From positions 63,848,727 to 63,912,726 of the forward strand of contig JAKGHH010000007.1 of the NCBI GenBank assembly GCA_022828595.1: a stretch of DNA of 64,000 nucleotides, written 5' to 3'. Position 1 is the stretch's first letter; every line of letters starts with the position of its first letter. Positions 32,451 through 45,075 of this stretch are shown here, piece after piece. This DNA comes from Nelumbo lutea (lineage: Eukaryota > Streptophyta > Magnoliopsida > Proteales > Nelumbonaceae). The notes below the pieces were generated by a model, which was given only the letters and a program-made list of their open reading frames with translations, was not told the DNA's origin and did no database searches. The position numbers and the translations under genes were made by a program.

Positions 32451-35400
32451 GCTAGAGCTTTGGTTAAGAGTCCATTATTTGCGGAAGGAAGAGCTAGATG
32501 GAATGTTAAGAATGTGTATTTGTAGAGTTGAAACCAAGAGAAATCCAACTTTGATGAGTTCATCAGGTAAGGAGCATGATTTCCCTGTTGAATTTAAAAG
32601 TGGTTGTTAAAGAGATTCCAAATTGCATCAAATCTGCATGGATTTTAACTTCTCAAAAAGAGAAAAAGAATTTATCCATTGGAGAGATTTAAGCATCTTA
32701 GGGAGGAAAAGGAAATATAAGCATTATCATAGATGACTGGTAATGGGTAGGAATAAGATCCTCCTCTGAGTTTTGGCAAAGCAAGGGGCTGGAGAAGAGA
32801 AAATTTGTTTGTTGACATCAGTTGTATAAAGAAAATGCTCAGGGAGAGGTAGGAGAGTTCATCGCTAGTCTTTGTATTTCTATTCTTCCTACACAGTACA
32901 CATGCTTTTTTTTCTTATTTAATGAAATTCTGTAGTTGATAAAAAAATCCTCTTGAATTAAGCAAACATTTTTTAAGGCTGAGGAGATCCATTGTTTGAT
33001 AGTAAGGGTGCGGTATTGAGTGAAGAATACTTGCGGTTGGGTTAGAGAAAGGAGGCTAAACTTAGTAAAAGTTTGTTCAAGGCACTTCTCAAAGTTGATG
33101 AGGTTTGGCCTCTAAAGTATCAGAAGAGGTGGGATGGGTTATAGGACATATAGGGGTAAAAGACATGCCATGTAGTAGATCTCTCTTTGTTTGGATTGGC
33201 TATTTTGGGGGTATTTGGTTGGTGGTTTGCTGATTGCATGAGTTAGTTGAATTTTTGTTATAGTATTGTGGTTGGATAGTTACTCAGATTGTGTTGAAGT
33301 CCTAGAAACTTGATTTGCCACGCTTTCATTTAAAGCTTGATCTTTATAGTCTTTTCTCTCAATTATTAAGGGATAGCTATTACTTCTTTAGTAGTGTTTT
33401 AAAAAGCGTGGGAAGGGCTTTGCTGCTTGGAGGCATGCTTCCAGGTGAGGCCACCCCCTAAAATAGCCCTTGAGGATTGTGTGCCAGAGGCATTTGATAA
33501 CCTTTGAGTTAGAAGTATCCAATTGGAACTGGATTCTGGTCCAACCCAATCCAGGTTTTCCCCAAAATTGTTTTTTTTAGGGGGAGGTCCACTTACAAAT
33601 GGACCGGACCCAATCCATTTCCAAAATCCAATTACAACACCAAATCCAATCCGATTCCATTAAAACCGAGATGAAATATAAAAAATTATATAAAAAACAA
33701 AACATGTAAACCAATTACAAAATAATATATTAAAATGAAGAAAGAAAAATCTGAAAATTACAAAAAATATTACCCGCTTATGGCAGTTTAGAAAAGTCAC
33801 TTTTGTAAAACCGGTGCTTTCCATAAAAGTTGTTTTTGTAGAAGTACTTGTTCATAAAATTAGCTTTTATAAACAGTGTCTTTTGTAAAAATTGCTTTCG
33901 TAAAGATACTTTCACGATAAGTGATTCTTATGTTGGCTTCAGTTCTGATTGGTATTTCAAATTAGACAAGGGTTTGGCCTCATGATCGGGATTATTGGAA
34001 ATTTGGTTTAGGTTACAATTTCAGACAATAAGAGATATGGACCAATTTATTTTGGATTGGCCCAATCTAATAATTATAGTGGACCGTCCAAATCTGATTT
34101 ACACCCCTACCTTTGAGGTGTATGCCTTCAATATGCCTTTTTCATGAAGGCGAGTACGGCTCATCGCACCTCATGCACACCACATACAAAAAGACAAAAA
34201 AAAAAAAAAAGAAAAAAAATAAAAGGGAAGAAAGGAAAAAGATAAGGTTTAGGGAAAGAAAAACAAAGGAAAAGAAAGAGAATATGAAAAACAAAAGGGA
34301 CAAAAGAAAGAAAAGGAAAGGGAAGGAAAGGAGGCCTCCTCCTCATCCCCCTCCTCTTAAGGAGGCTTACACTTCATTGTGTTCAGGAGGCTTACATCCA
34401 CTTGCGTTTGCTCTACGTTTTCTTGCTCTAGGTAGTGGAACAACCTTCACGTTCATGCCTTCATGTTTATAGAAAACATTGCTCTTTAGGGCATTCTGGT
34501 CATGCCAACTATTCTGTTGTGAGCTTAGATAATTTTTGAATAATACGTTTTTTAAAACATTTATTTTAAAATTTAAGTTTATATTTTTTATTAATATTAT
34601 GTTTAATATTTTTTTAATTTTTGCATTTTTTGGCATTTTTTTGATTTTATAGCATTTTTTTTTTTAATTTTGCGCCTTGCTTCAAAAAGGCGCATGCCTC
34701 GCCTTGCGGTTTTTTTTTGCGCCTTGTGCTTTTAAAGACACTGGTGGTGAGTTAGAAGGTTCCAAGGTAATAGGTGTAGGGCATCAGGTGCTGTGTAGAA
34801 ACTTTGTTGAAAAGAGAGTAATAATGAGTAAATGACCCAATTCCTTGTAGACTTGAAACAAGACCCAGTATGTGGGTGTGAGTTTGTGTGACTCATCATT
34901 GGATGGATAGATAGTCACCTCTAGGATAAGACTCTAAGCCTTGTAATGCGAGCTGATTGCCATAGTTTTGGAGGTGGCCACGGTGAGAGGCGAAAGGGTT
35001 AGGAGCGGTCAATGGACCTGGTTTTTGAATCTTATCAGATTCGATCTGATATTCAGCCCAATGTATAAATGATCCAAGGGCGGGCAATCCAATCTGATCT
35101 GATAGAAAATAGAACCCAAGTTGATTCATTTAAGTGCAAATGGGTTGGATTGGTTCAATATGAATCCGCGAATGGACTTGAATAATAACAGCATTTACAT
35201 TAGAAATTGCCAGAAAATAAAAATAAATCTATAGAAAATATAGAAAAATTACTGAAAAAATATCAGAAATTCTGAAGGGAATATAGAAAAAATGCAGAGA
35301 AGCCCAAACAAAAAAATTATAGAAAAAACATACAAGCTGTATAAATTAATAGAAATTAAAGAAAAATGTAAGAATTACAGTAAATTTACAGAAAAAAATA

Positions 35401-35640
35401 AAAGATTAATTAACCAGTTCCACTTAATTCCTTTTTTAGGTCCTTGAAACTACATTTTGCTGTTGCTGTTTACGACAGTGCCCTATTAAAAAATGGACAC
35501 AAAACCCTTTCTTTTGTCATTTGAATGGAGGCTGGCTTATCCCATTGCACCTATAAAATAATTGCCATTACAGTTGAAACAATCAAAATATATGCCTCCA
35601 AGAATGACTTTTTTTTGATCAGCAACACAATGAAAGTTTC
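32451..35640. other. Intergenic or intronic repeats, no gene recognised
   Basis: A LINE-like 3' end (AATGAAATTCTGTAGTTGAT then an A-run) stands at 32918-32948, without a recognisable ORF before it. Bases 33540-34110 are a low-complexity stretch of GGACCCAATCCA-like motifs. The GC-rich repeat copy 2 is at about 34330-34480. A purine-rich AAAGAAAAG tract is at 34185-34340. Bases 34860-35640 are AT-rich with nothing recognisable. Confidence 0.5.
34330..34480. repeat. GC-rich dispersed repeat, copy 2
   Basis: It shares motif order with 7195-7350: CTCTTAAGGAGGCTTACAC, GTTCAGGAGGCTTACATCC and CTCTAGGTAGTGGAAC, ending in AAAACATTG. Confidence 0.65.
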
Positions 35641-35740
35641 NNNNNNNNNNNNNNNNNNNNNNNNNNNNNNNNNNNNNNNNNNNNNNNNNNNNNNNNNNNN
35701 NNNNNNNNNNNNNNNNNNNNNNNNNNNNNNNNNNNNNNNN
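35641..35740. other. Assembly gap (100 N)
   Basis: Exactly 100 ambiguous bases, the usual placeholder for a scaffold gap of unknown size. Open frames crossing it are artefacts. Confidence 0.99.
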
Positions 35741-36130
35741 CTTGACTTTCACCTTTCTTTCATGGGGTTCAAGGAAAGAATGGAAATCCCGTGGTGGATG
35801 GGTTGCTCTCTTTTCAATATAATGCCATTAAACGCTGCCCATTTGACCTTGAATGTATTTCCCTTTACCATTATACAGTTCAATCGCTCCATGAGGGAAT
35901 ACCTTAGCCACTACAAAGTTCCACGTCCACCTGGGTGTTAACTTTCGATGTTTCCCCCTCTCATCCTTCATGGGTGGGTTTAAACCTAGAATAGGGGCCT
36001 GCACAAATAGATGGAAGGAGTTTTGTGTGAGATGGAGGTAAAACTAATAAAAGATGCATTATGAGTTGTAATTTCAAAAAAGCGTCTAGCTCAGAAGTCA
36101 AAATTTCGCGAGTTTTGATTTCAGTACAAA
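35741..36130. other. Unassigned sequence between the gap and Athila D
   Basis: No domain or repeat end is recognised. Short open segments exist in all frames but match no family I know. The boundary with the retroelement to the right is uncertain. Confidence 0.4.
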
Positions 36131-36199
36131 CTTGCTGCTCTGCCTTTGTTTCTGCAATTGATTAGGGACTGATTGTTAAGTGCAACTTTTAGCGTGTCT

Positions 36200-38010
36200 T
36201 CTAATTTAGATGTATCTACTTCAGCTGCGCCGCAAACATCAATGCAATCAATTGCATATATTTCATGTTCAATTTGTGTTGGGACAATTCATGGTTTTTA
36301 ATACATTAAACACCACTTCTTTCACCAGTTGATTCTAAGAGTAAGTAGACCTTCTTCCACACAATCAATTAAAGCATTACCCATAGGCAAGAATAAGGTT
36401 TCCCTAGAATCAACAACATTGTCCTATCTTTCCTCCATATCCAACACACATTGAAATCAGACAGGAATGATGAAATTACCCACTTTGACTAAAAACAGTC
36501 TACCCTATTCCCCTTGGATATTTAATGCTTCGATCAGCTAGTTGCATGGGTTAATAGTTGTAGATGTTAGTTCATGCAATCCAAGTGTTTCAAAGTTAGA
36601 ATAAGGCATTAAATTTTATACTAGCACCTAAATCACATAAAGCTTTTTTGTCAAATTCAGTATTTCCCTATGGTGCAAGGTATAGAAAAACTTTCCCTGG
36701 ATCCTTAAGCTTTTTGGTGGCAATTTCTTTTGAAGAATGGCTGAGCACTCTTCATTTAACTTCACCATCCAACAGTCCTCCCAATTTTGCCTTTTGATGT
36801 CGACATCGGATGCCTTCATGTTTCTTGGAATTTTGCTTTCAGTAGCATTGATGAACTTAGAAATCATCTCTTCCAAATTACTCTTTCTTTTACTTGTGGA
36901 GCGGCTGTTGTTGGAATCCCATGGGTGTCTCTTTGTTGACTTCCTCCACCCTGGGTTGTATGTGTTTGAGTAGGGATTGAAATTTGGCCTGCCAGTATGA
37001 GAGATAAAATTAGCATTCTCATGTGAAGTAAAAGGACTTACCTAGTGGGACAATCAGAATTAGTATATCCTATTTGACCACAGAAATCACATGGGATGCT
37101 TGATGATGTATTTATTGCTGCAACATTAAGACTATCTAATTTTTTATTCAGATTAGCAAGTTGAGCAGATATAGCAGCAAAGGAATCGATATGGTGTTAC
37201 TCCCCTCTGATTGGTGCGTTCATTACTCCATTGGTAGCTGTTTGACACCATCTCCTCTACTAGTCATAGACTTCCTCTGGTGTTTTTCTCATGATTGTGC
37301 CACCTGCAAGTGCATCAATAATAGAACGATTAGAGGGGGTAATGCCATTATAAAAGGTCTGAATTTTGATGCCAAGTTGATATCCCATGGTGAGGACACT
37401 TTCCTAAGCATATCCTTGAATCGTTCCCATGCTGCATATAAAGATTCCCTCTCAAATTGAGCAAAAGTAGTGATATCATTAATTAGTTTGGCTGTTTTAG
37501 AGGGTGGGAAATACTTAGCCAAAAATTTTTGGGTTAGATCTCCCAAGTGGTGATACTTCCTACAGGGAGTGAGTTAAGCCAATCTTTAGCTCTATCATGC
37601 AATGAAAAATGGAAATAATTCAAAGCCTAATAGCATCATCACTAACTCCATTGTGCTTAAATGTATCACATATTTCTAGGAAGTTAACAATGTGTGCATT
37701 AGGGTCATCACTTGGCAACCCACTAAATGAATACTTGTCTGAATCATCTGGATGATTGCAGGCTTGATTTCGAAATTATTAGCATGAATTATGGGCTTGC
37801 AAATACTGGAAGTCACCCCATCAATGGTTGGACAGGCATAGTCCAAGAGGGTGCAATTTGCTTCTGCCATCTCTTCTTCAATCTCTATTGTTGGTTCGCC
37901 AATTTCAACCTCCTCTCTCGCTTTCCCTTTGTTGGCCCTTTGTAATAAGCGAAGGGTCCTTTTAATTTCAGGATTGAATTCTGCTAGTCCCTCTCTTCTA
38001 GTGCGTGTCA
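36200..38010 (-). pseudogene. Athila-like gag and protease of element D
   Basis: The frame opens near 38010 with MTRTRREGLAEFNPEIKRTL, a typical Athila/Tat gag start. Retrotransposon gag domain motifs follow at 37546-37289 (QKFLAKYFPPSKTAKL, SLYAAWERFKDML). The gag C-terminus and protease start are at 36876-36628 (EECSAILQKKLPPKSL), then ALCDLGASI (36650-36600) and QLADRSIKYPRGI (near 36530). Frameshifts and stops are frequent. Confidence 0.85.
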
Positions 38011-38147
38011 TGCACTAGTAAACCTGAACAAAGCAAGAATTTGAACAAAAATAAAAAAAAAAGTAAACAAAATAAAATAATAAAAACATAAATAAAAATC
38101 TAAATTAATCAAGGTTAACAAGTTCTAATATTATTTTAGGATTAAAT

Positions 38148-38164
38148 CCCTGGCAATGGCGCCA
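38148..38164 (-). promoter_or_regulatory. Primer binding site of Athila-like element D, tRNA-Asp type
   Basis: Minus-strand TGGCGCCATTGCCAGGG resembles the TGGCGCCGTTGCCGGGGA site that many plant Athila/Tat elements use with tRNA-Asp. It lies six bases from the LTR. Confidence 0.85.
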
Positions 38165-38170
38165 AAAACT

Positions 38171-39590
38171 TGATAGCTATAAATATAACCCTAACAACTG
38201 CACTAGTTATCAAGTAGTATAAAAATATCGTTCCCACAAGGATTTAACAAAATAAGTATTAGAACTACAGCTTCCCTAATTATTTGGACAAATCGAATTT
38301 CAGATTTGAGAATAAGAACTAATGACAAAGCAGAAAAAGGAACAAGAGCAGATAGTAACAATGTTGAAATATGTAACGATTGGTTGAATTCGCTAAGGCT
38401 TTCGGTCCACCTAACCAATCCAATGAATATTAATGGATGAGATTATCCAAGATAATTTGTCATTCCCATAAGTTGAAAGTCTTTCCAATTTTATTTAATA
38501 TTCTCTCTCGAGATTATACTAAAAACTTACTTCTATCAGGTAACCCCTCGATCTCTCGACTAGAGTTCTCAAGATAGAAGCGCATTAAGTCCAAGGATAT
38601 ATACCTCTATATACCATTCAATTCACACAATGAATTATGTGGTCAGCTATGTGAATTCCTCTCTCAATTCATTCTATGCTTGATCAATTAAGAGATGGTA
38701 ACTCCTAATAGCATTAAGCAAGATAATTCATAGAATATATGGAAATCACGATCTTGAATAAATCAAAATAAAAATATTTTCATTGATATGATTAGGCTTT
38801 CTACAACCCTAACTATAGATAAATTAGTTCATACTAGCAGAAATAAAACAAACAAGAGGAAAGAAAGAGCTCATGGTTTTGCCCTTAGAGTTGAGATCTC
38901 CTCTTCTCCTTGCCGCCACCTCCTTCTTGCAGACTTCTTGCTTGATCGCTGGATTGCTCCTCTGCTTCTTGATGCCTCTCTAGTTCGCCCTACCCCTTCA
39001 TATAGCTTAAGGGGAGGGGGTGGTCTCCTACTCTTTCTTGAAGTTAATCTCTCAAAAATAGAAAGTCCTAGTCTAATCCTACTCTTATCTCTTTATCTAA
39101 TGAACTCAGTCTCTTTATCTTTATGGTATTACATCATGAATTTAGATCTAATAAGACTCTTCTTAGTTTCTTGTTCTTGGATTTGTATTAGACCTCTTTT
39201 GCGAATTGGGCTGCTACCAGGCTTTTCTACAAGTTGGGCTTAAGCTGTAGATTGGACCTTCCTACGGATTTGTCCTGACTACGGGCCCAGATTTGACTTC
39301 GATGCAGGCCGAATCTGCGAAATCCCAAAACATGAAAGTTGTGGTTTTTTCTCTTATATTTTCAGTGGGCCTTAAATCAGCCCAATCAGAGTTTGGATAC
39401 GTGAGTTAAGCCCAAATTACTGAACGGTGCCGAAACTGTGAAAAATCATCCGATTTTCCTTTCTTTGTTCCTGATGCTTTTTTTAATGCCCTGAACCGAA
39501 ATACAAGAAATATAAGTTCAATTAAGTATTAATTCAATATGCAAGACAGAATATTTGGGGATAAAAATGTGATAAATTCTACCCTCATCA
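38171..39590 (-). repeat. 5' LTR of Athila-like element D
   Basis: In plus orientation it begins TGATAGCTAT and ends CCCTCATCA, so the minus-strand LTR starts TG and ends CA. The part at 39170-39590 is clearly homologous to 47570-47992 of the solo LTR (GGGCTGCT, CCAAAACAT, CCTGAA, GGGGATAAAA in the same order). Confidence 0.88.
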
Positions 39591-40761
39591 TAAGTCATAA
39601 GCAATACCCTATGTAACTTATAAATGCAGTAACTGAAGGGGGGCGGGACAAACCTCACCCGTCCTGCACACTAACAATAATAAGGAATGACACTAATCTT
39701 ATCACTGATATTTCACTCCCACATGAAGGCTCAGTGAGCCCTCTCATGTGATGAACAAAATCTTCCACTCAAAATTAACCCTTAGAGCTACTTTGTCTTG
39801 GCAAATGTGGTTGTGATAAACTCTATCTTATACCTATTATTTGTACTATGACCAAACCCTGACCGCACCACCCACGAAGGGCCTCGCCTCCTTAAGGCAT
39901 AACAACTCTCGTTTCCCGCAAGGGTAGTAAAATTACACCCCCTTACAAAGTAACTCAACTCTTTTCTACAAATATGTACACTAACACTCGCCTCACAGCT
40001 CCTTCCTTGTATACGTCATTCATTCGCACTTTGATAATGATTAGACATTGGGGCATTCCCTCTCTACAAATGTTAATTATCTACTTATCCACGTAATGAC
40101 ATTCGATACAACTCTTTCACACCTGATACTATGGCAAATACCGGCGCAACACTATCCACTTTTATGTTGCTTTCTCTAAACAATCTGCGATAAATTTCAC
40201 TAGGCTTGCATTAACACCAAATCACGAATGAATGTAAGTTAGGGTTTTATCGTGATTCGGTGGTATACAATCGACGACGTCTAAACACGGAGTGTCTTCA
40301 TCCAAAAATCTGCGATGAAGTCAACAACGTTTGGGTTAATCACTACAGAAATGAGAAGCGTATCTAATCGCCAGAATACAAGTGCAACTTCACTCCTTGC
40401 CATCGCTTAACACCCATGACAAGCTTCCAACCTAGGGAGGCACGTCGATTTTACCATAGCAATGGGGAAGTCATAACGGAAATACTGTAATTTACAGCTC
40501 AACGTGAGAATTCCCCTCCATGTTTCACGTCTACTACACATTGGACGTCATGCGCCAAGGTTAGAAATTTCCTAACGATAACATGAAGACAAGCAAAATA
40601 CGGATAATGGCATTGCTTAAACATGTCTCTCCTATGAATAACCAAGGGTATCAAAAAATAAAATCCAAACCTACTTCATGACAAAACTACAAAGATAACA
40701 TAACTACAAAATTTCTTTACATCTATTCATTATAAGCACTTTGTTCTTACAAAATCATTGA
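39591..40761. other. Noncoding stretch between element D and the PMD pseudogene
   Basis: There is no open frame of note and no recognised repeat end. It may be the 3' flank of the minus-strand PMD gene. Confidence 0.45.
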
Positions 40762-43715
40762 TTACAAATTAGCCCATTCCTTCTTCAATGACTCTATACT
40801 TTTCAACGATGGTCCCCGAGCCTCAAAATCCTTCAGCTCCTTCACCTCCGCTTCACATTCAGCTACTATTTTCCGCTGGCGGCCGCACTCTTCCATGAGA
40901 GCTTCTAACTTCATAGTGGCCTTTGCCAGACTAGTCTCGGCTACCTTAAGACGGAAGCAAACGTCCCTCAATGATCGACCAAAAACCTGCTGCGATCCTC
41001 CAAGGCCAGCCTTCTAGAATACATGAGCCAGCGTGATAACTCGCTCCTCAACGTGCTCCATGTAAAAGCCAATGGCAGAGAAACACTCACAGGTCTTCAA
41101 CCACCGAGCGAAGTCGAGCCAGGAAAGATGATTGTATGGCCGATTCATAATGTTATACATCATTGTCGCAACAGTATTCAAAGCTCTGTAGAAGGTAACC
41201 AATCACCCCAAATTACAGCAATAGCAAACATAGCTACAGACTTTGACACCAAATATCTGTTAGTCGCTCGGCGCCCTTGGACAAAAACAGGACCCTGGGA
41301 CATACGGCCTCGTAGCCCAATGGGGCCACGCTATTCCTGCTACAATATTCGATGAGTTCGTGACGAACCATCGCAAGCTCTTCATCGTGCGTTGAACCTT
41401 CAAATGGCAACTCCACTAGGGACAACACAGTAGAGCCAACAACTTTGCCTTCGACTGCGACGTTAGGGGACACATGAGTCCCAGCTTGTGAAGTGTCAAC
41501 AGCAGTGGCCTGTTCTCAAGGAGGAGCCTGGGGGCCTCAGGCCTCAGCAGACTCAAATACCAGTTCAACATAGCCGTTTCCGGGGGATGCAACAACGACT
41601 TGATCCTCATGAACTGAGGCAGCCGGAGCGCCACACCCAGTCAAATCATCTCCAGCAGCTCTAGTTAAATTAGCAGCTTCAAGACTAGGATTGGGGGGCT
41701 GCGATGATTTTAGTTCCTCCATTAATCGCTCGATAACGGGCGATATTAGTATGGTAGAAGCATCTACGTTGAATGGGGCATGCGATAAGACATAGTACAA
41801 AACGTTAGTGCGACATACTTAGTAGTAGCAAATAATAATAATAATAAACCCACGTATACCTCCTTGTCCATAAAAAGCAGCTCTGATTCCCCTGAACCAA
41901 GCTGCACTCCCTCAGCCGTGACACACTTCAGAACAAAAGACTACATATAAGTTAGTCACAGCAGCAACACAAGCTCGCAGTCACTTTCAAACAACTAAAA
42001 CAAAAGAATGGTAAAGACAGCGTATACTTGCTAGATCCACCTACTCAGGAGGGGCCACCGGGATCTTCGCCGACCGCTCAGGAGGGGTCACTGGGACCTC
42101 CGCTGATTGCTCAGAAGGAGCAATAGGAACATTCGCCGCCTTCTCAGAAGGGGCCACTGGGATCTGCACCGATCACTCAGAAGGGTCCATCGGGACCTCC
42201 GTCGCCTCTAGAACATCACCGCTCACTTCAGACTGAAAAGACAACAAGCATATAATCTAGTAACCCACGATAATAACGGTAAATACAAAAACGAAACCAA
42301 GGGTTGGAAAAACCGAGCGAGGCACCCTCTTAGACCTCCGCCTCTTCACGGGGGCAGGGGTTCTTCCTTATAAAATCTTGAAAACCCACAAATAATGCAC
42401 AAAGATATAAAAACTGAAGGGATTTGCAGCCCTGCACCCTCATAAACCTTGCAACAGGGAACCTCAAGCATCCAGGGAAGGTTAGACCATGATGCTGAAC
42501 CTAGAAGACAACCTCCCCTGAAGACTTTAAGAACTGTGCACCTAATTCATCTTAACCAAACTATCGCATCACTTGGTCGGGACGGTATGCGGCCAACTAA
42601 GCTTTGTTGGTGCGGTCAACATAGGCCACCACACCAAGCCAAGTCACTAGCCTCGCCATGAGTGCTGTAGGGCTTTTCACCTCCATGGCACACTATTGAT
42701 CACCGTCTTCTGGAACTGGCACACCGACACAAAATGACATTGCATGGCGATCGATTTGGGTATACGGTCTCCATATTAACCCATCTATGGAGGCAAGCTT
42801 GATGTTGATCTCGCTCATCTTGAAACTCTTGTGCTTGGTAGCTTGAAGCCAATGCTTCCCCCTACGGACCTCGAGCACCTTTTCTTCAGACTCGTCCTCT
42901 TCCATAGTGGCATTGGCAACCCACATAGGAGAGAGACGATGAGGTGTCACGTTGAGGTGTAAGCATCATACAAGAACATCCACAGAAATGGCGTGCAAAT
43001 GTAGCAGATATGCTTCTTAAGTTTGAGTCCATTATCTGTTGCACAGTGTCATCCATCTGCTCATAGAGATATCCCAAGAACATTGAGGCCAAGGGCAACT
43101 GATGACCACTAGCAGCAAGAACGGCAAGTGGCACCAAGACCGTGCACAAACCGTAGTTAGGGAGACCCAAAAAAAGAAAGTGGGAAGCAACGTACAGAAT
43201 GAGCAGCAAGGTGGCTTTGAGTGTCTCATACCATTGAACCCCTCTCACCGCACGATTCGAACCAAAATTCTAGCCACGACTCCAATGGCATTTTCCCCCG
43301 AACAAAGTCCACCCTATCCTTGTAAGCAATGATTTCATGAAGAAGTTCATCACAGAACTCCCTCAAGTTTGGAAGAATCGATTTGATGTGTTGGAGGTGC
43401 TAAGCAGATACAGCGCCCCCAATCGGCAATGCCAATAGGGCAGCCACATCTTCTACAGTGATGGTGAACTCTCCAAACGCCCCCACGAATGTGTGGATGC
43501 AACAACACCAATGCTCCAACAAATGCCACACATACTTCACTCCCTCCCTACCAACAAGATTCATGTAACAATCCATGGATCTAAGAAGACCAGAATCCGG
43601 TAGCATCCGACAATACAGGGGGTTTTCGAGGGTATACTCTACCCAAGTAGTATAGCTATTAGGGGATCTTGATATATCGGTCTTGGGTTCTTGACACTTA
43701 TAGGACACCGATGGA
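40762..43715 (-). pseudogene. Plant mobile domain (PMD, aminotransferase-like) gene, 3' part, broken
   Basis: From right to left: WVEYTLENPLYCRML, then HTFVGAFGEFTITVEDVAAL with LALPIGG (43715-43400), the hallmark of the PMD family. A TAG at 43397-43399 interrupts a frame that continues for over 50 codons (HLQHIKSILPNL, PLESWLEFWFE). Next are VLVPLAVLAASGHQLPLASM (43160 region), RRGKHWLQATKHKSFKM and IWRPYTQIDRHAMSFCVGVP (42860-42700). An 11-residue tandem repeat lies at 42208-42044, then smaller exon-like pieces down to a coiled-coil end (LKVAETSLAKATMKLEALME) stopping at 40762. A second TAG at 41014 sits in a frame that continues to the end. PMD proteins act in gene silencing and genome stability (MAIN/MAIL family), but the domain is also carried by transposons, so which kind this is remains open. 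Confidence 0.8.
42044..42208 (-). repeat. 33-bp minisatellite in the PMD coding sequence, 5 units
   Basis: Units start at 42044, 42077, 42110, 42143 and 42176, each exactly 33 bp. On the minus strand they encode a proline-rich 11-residue repeat close to RSAEVPVAPPE. All units keep the length of three, so the reading frame was preserved while copies were added. Confidence 0.9.
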
Positions 43716-43720
43716 TTTGG

Positions 43721-45075
43721 TGGTGTGTCCGGAAGTGCGCCGTTAAATACTCCGGAACACCAGTTTAAACATTTATAATTTTTATCATTTCTCAAACAAC
43801 TACTAACATAGTAAATAGGTGAGAATGACTCGTATCCACAAGGAAGCAAGTAAAAAATTAATATATACTTAGATTTGGGTAAGAGAATGCAATAAGGAAT
43901 GGCAGAAAATATGAAAATAAAATCTATTATTACTGAAATTAAATGTTTCAAATTTAAACAAGACAATAAATAAAAATCAGAATTTAACAAAATATGGGAA
44001 TCAACAAAGGAAATAAAATAAAGAAAAAAAAAAAAAAGATTTAGAATCTTGATCCGGTGGTGGTAGCTGCAAACCGGCCAAACAGCTTGTAGAAACCCCT
44101 CCTGACGAGAACCGGGCATCCATCCTTTCTACAACCCTCGAACCTCTTGAGACACCTTAGCCTTGAATCGAACGAATTCAGTGCAAAACAGAGAAACAAA
44201 CAAGAATTAAATCTAAAAGATTGCAGAAATAAAAATAACAAAAAATAAAATAAAAAAAAGAAAAGAAAAGAATGGTTGATCAGGATCCAGTAACTATAGT
44301 TGTAGATTGGATGAACAGTTTGCAAGAACCCCTCCTGACAAGAATAGGGCGCCCTCCCCTTCTACAACCCTTGAACTGCTCAAGAAACCTTCTACAAGGC
44401 CCTTGGGGTACTTTTTATATAAAAGGGTGGACACAACTGGGAATAAAGAGAAAGAGGGGGGCAACAGTTGGGTTTTAGAGAAAATATGGGTGCTCTAAGG
44501 TATAGAATGAAGGGTTAGGATGGTTCTAAGGTGATCCTAAGGCTGAGAAGAAAAGAAGGCACCCAATATTATGTAAGGTTGAGATTTAATGGCTAAAGGC
44601 TGAATGGTGAAGATTAGAAGTTAGGTAGTTCCTAGGGTTAGAATGCTAAAAAGAGAGTGTCCTAGAATGGATGGTAAAGATTAGAAGGGATGGAAGGTGA
44701 GGATTTAGTAGTTAAGGTTGGTTAGAGTTTGTTAAGAGTGAAAAGAATGGGTTAAAAGGCGCCCTAGGGTTTGCTAAGGCATGGGGAGCATGCTAATATA
44801 ATAGGATGGGCGCCAAAATGGGTTTAGCAACTAGGAGGCACCCTCTTGCTTTTATTTTTTCACAAAAGCACCCCCTTTCTCAGTTGGACTTCACACTAAC
44901 TTCCCATAATCTACATTTCAGCCATGAAAACTTCTTAGTTTTCCCCAGAATTTGCAAAGAGACCCTTAGAGGCCACAATATTGCATTTAACTAGGAAAAT
45001 GGCACATCTTGACTATTCTAAAGCCAAAATACCCCTGAATTGATGCCGTTAAAGCATCAAAATGCAGAGTTATCA
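43721..45075 (-). repeat. 3' LTR of Athila-like element C
   Basis: Plus-strand ends are TGGTGTGTCC and GAGTTATCA. The part 44514-45075 matches 49050-49603 over its whole length with scattered changes (for example TTCTAAGGTGATCCTAAGG and GGCGCCCTAGGGT in both). A local duplication inside it pairs 44041-44165 with 44270-44400. Confidence 0.87.

Larger units (their letters stand above)
36130..39590 (-). mobile_element. Athila/Tat-like Ty3/gypsy element D, 5' part only
   Basis: On the minus strand it has a 1.4-kb 5' LTR (38171-39590), then the primer site TGGCGCCATTGCCAGGG (tRNA-Asp type), then gag and protease. Coding similarity fades out near 36200. No RT, integrase or 3' LTR is seen before the assembly gap, so the element is truncated or its 3' half is lost in the gap. 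Confidence 0.85.

Noticed and set aside
34113..34472. 119-codon lysine-rich open frame
   Set aside because: Produced by a purine-rich A/G tract, with no domain. Compositional artefact.
35525..35941. 138-codon open frame
   Set aside because: It crosses the N gap. Neither side shows a known domain.
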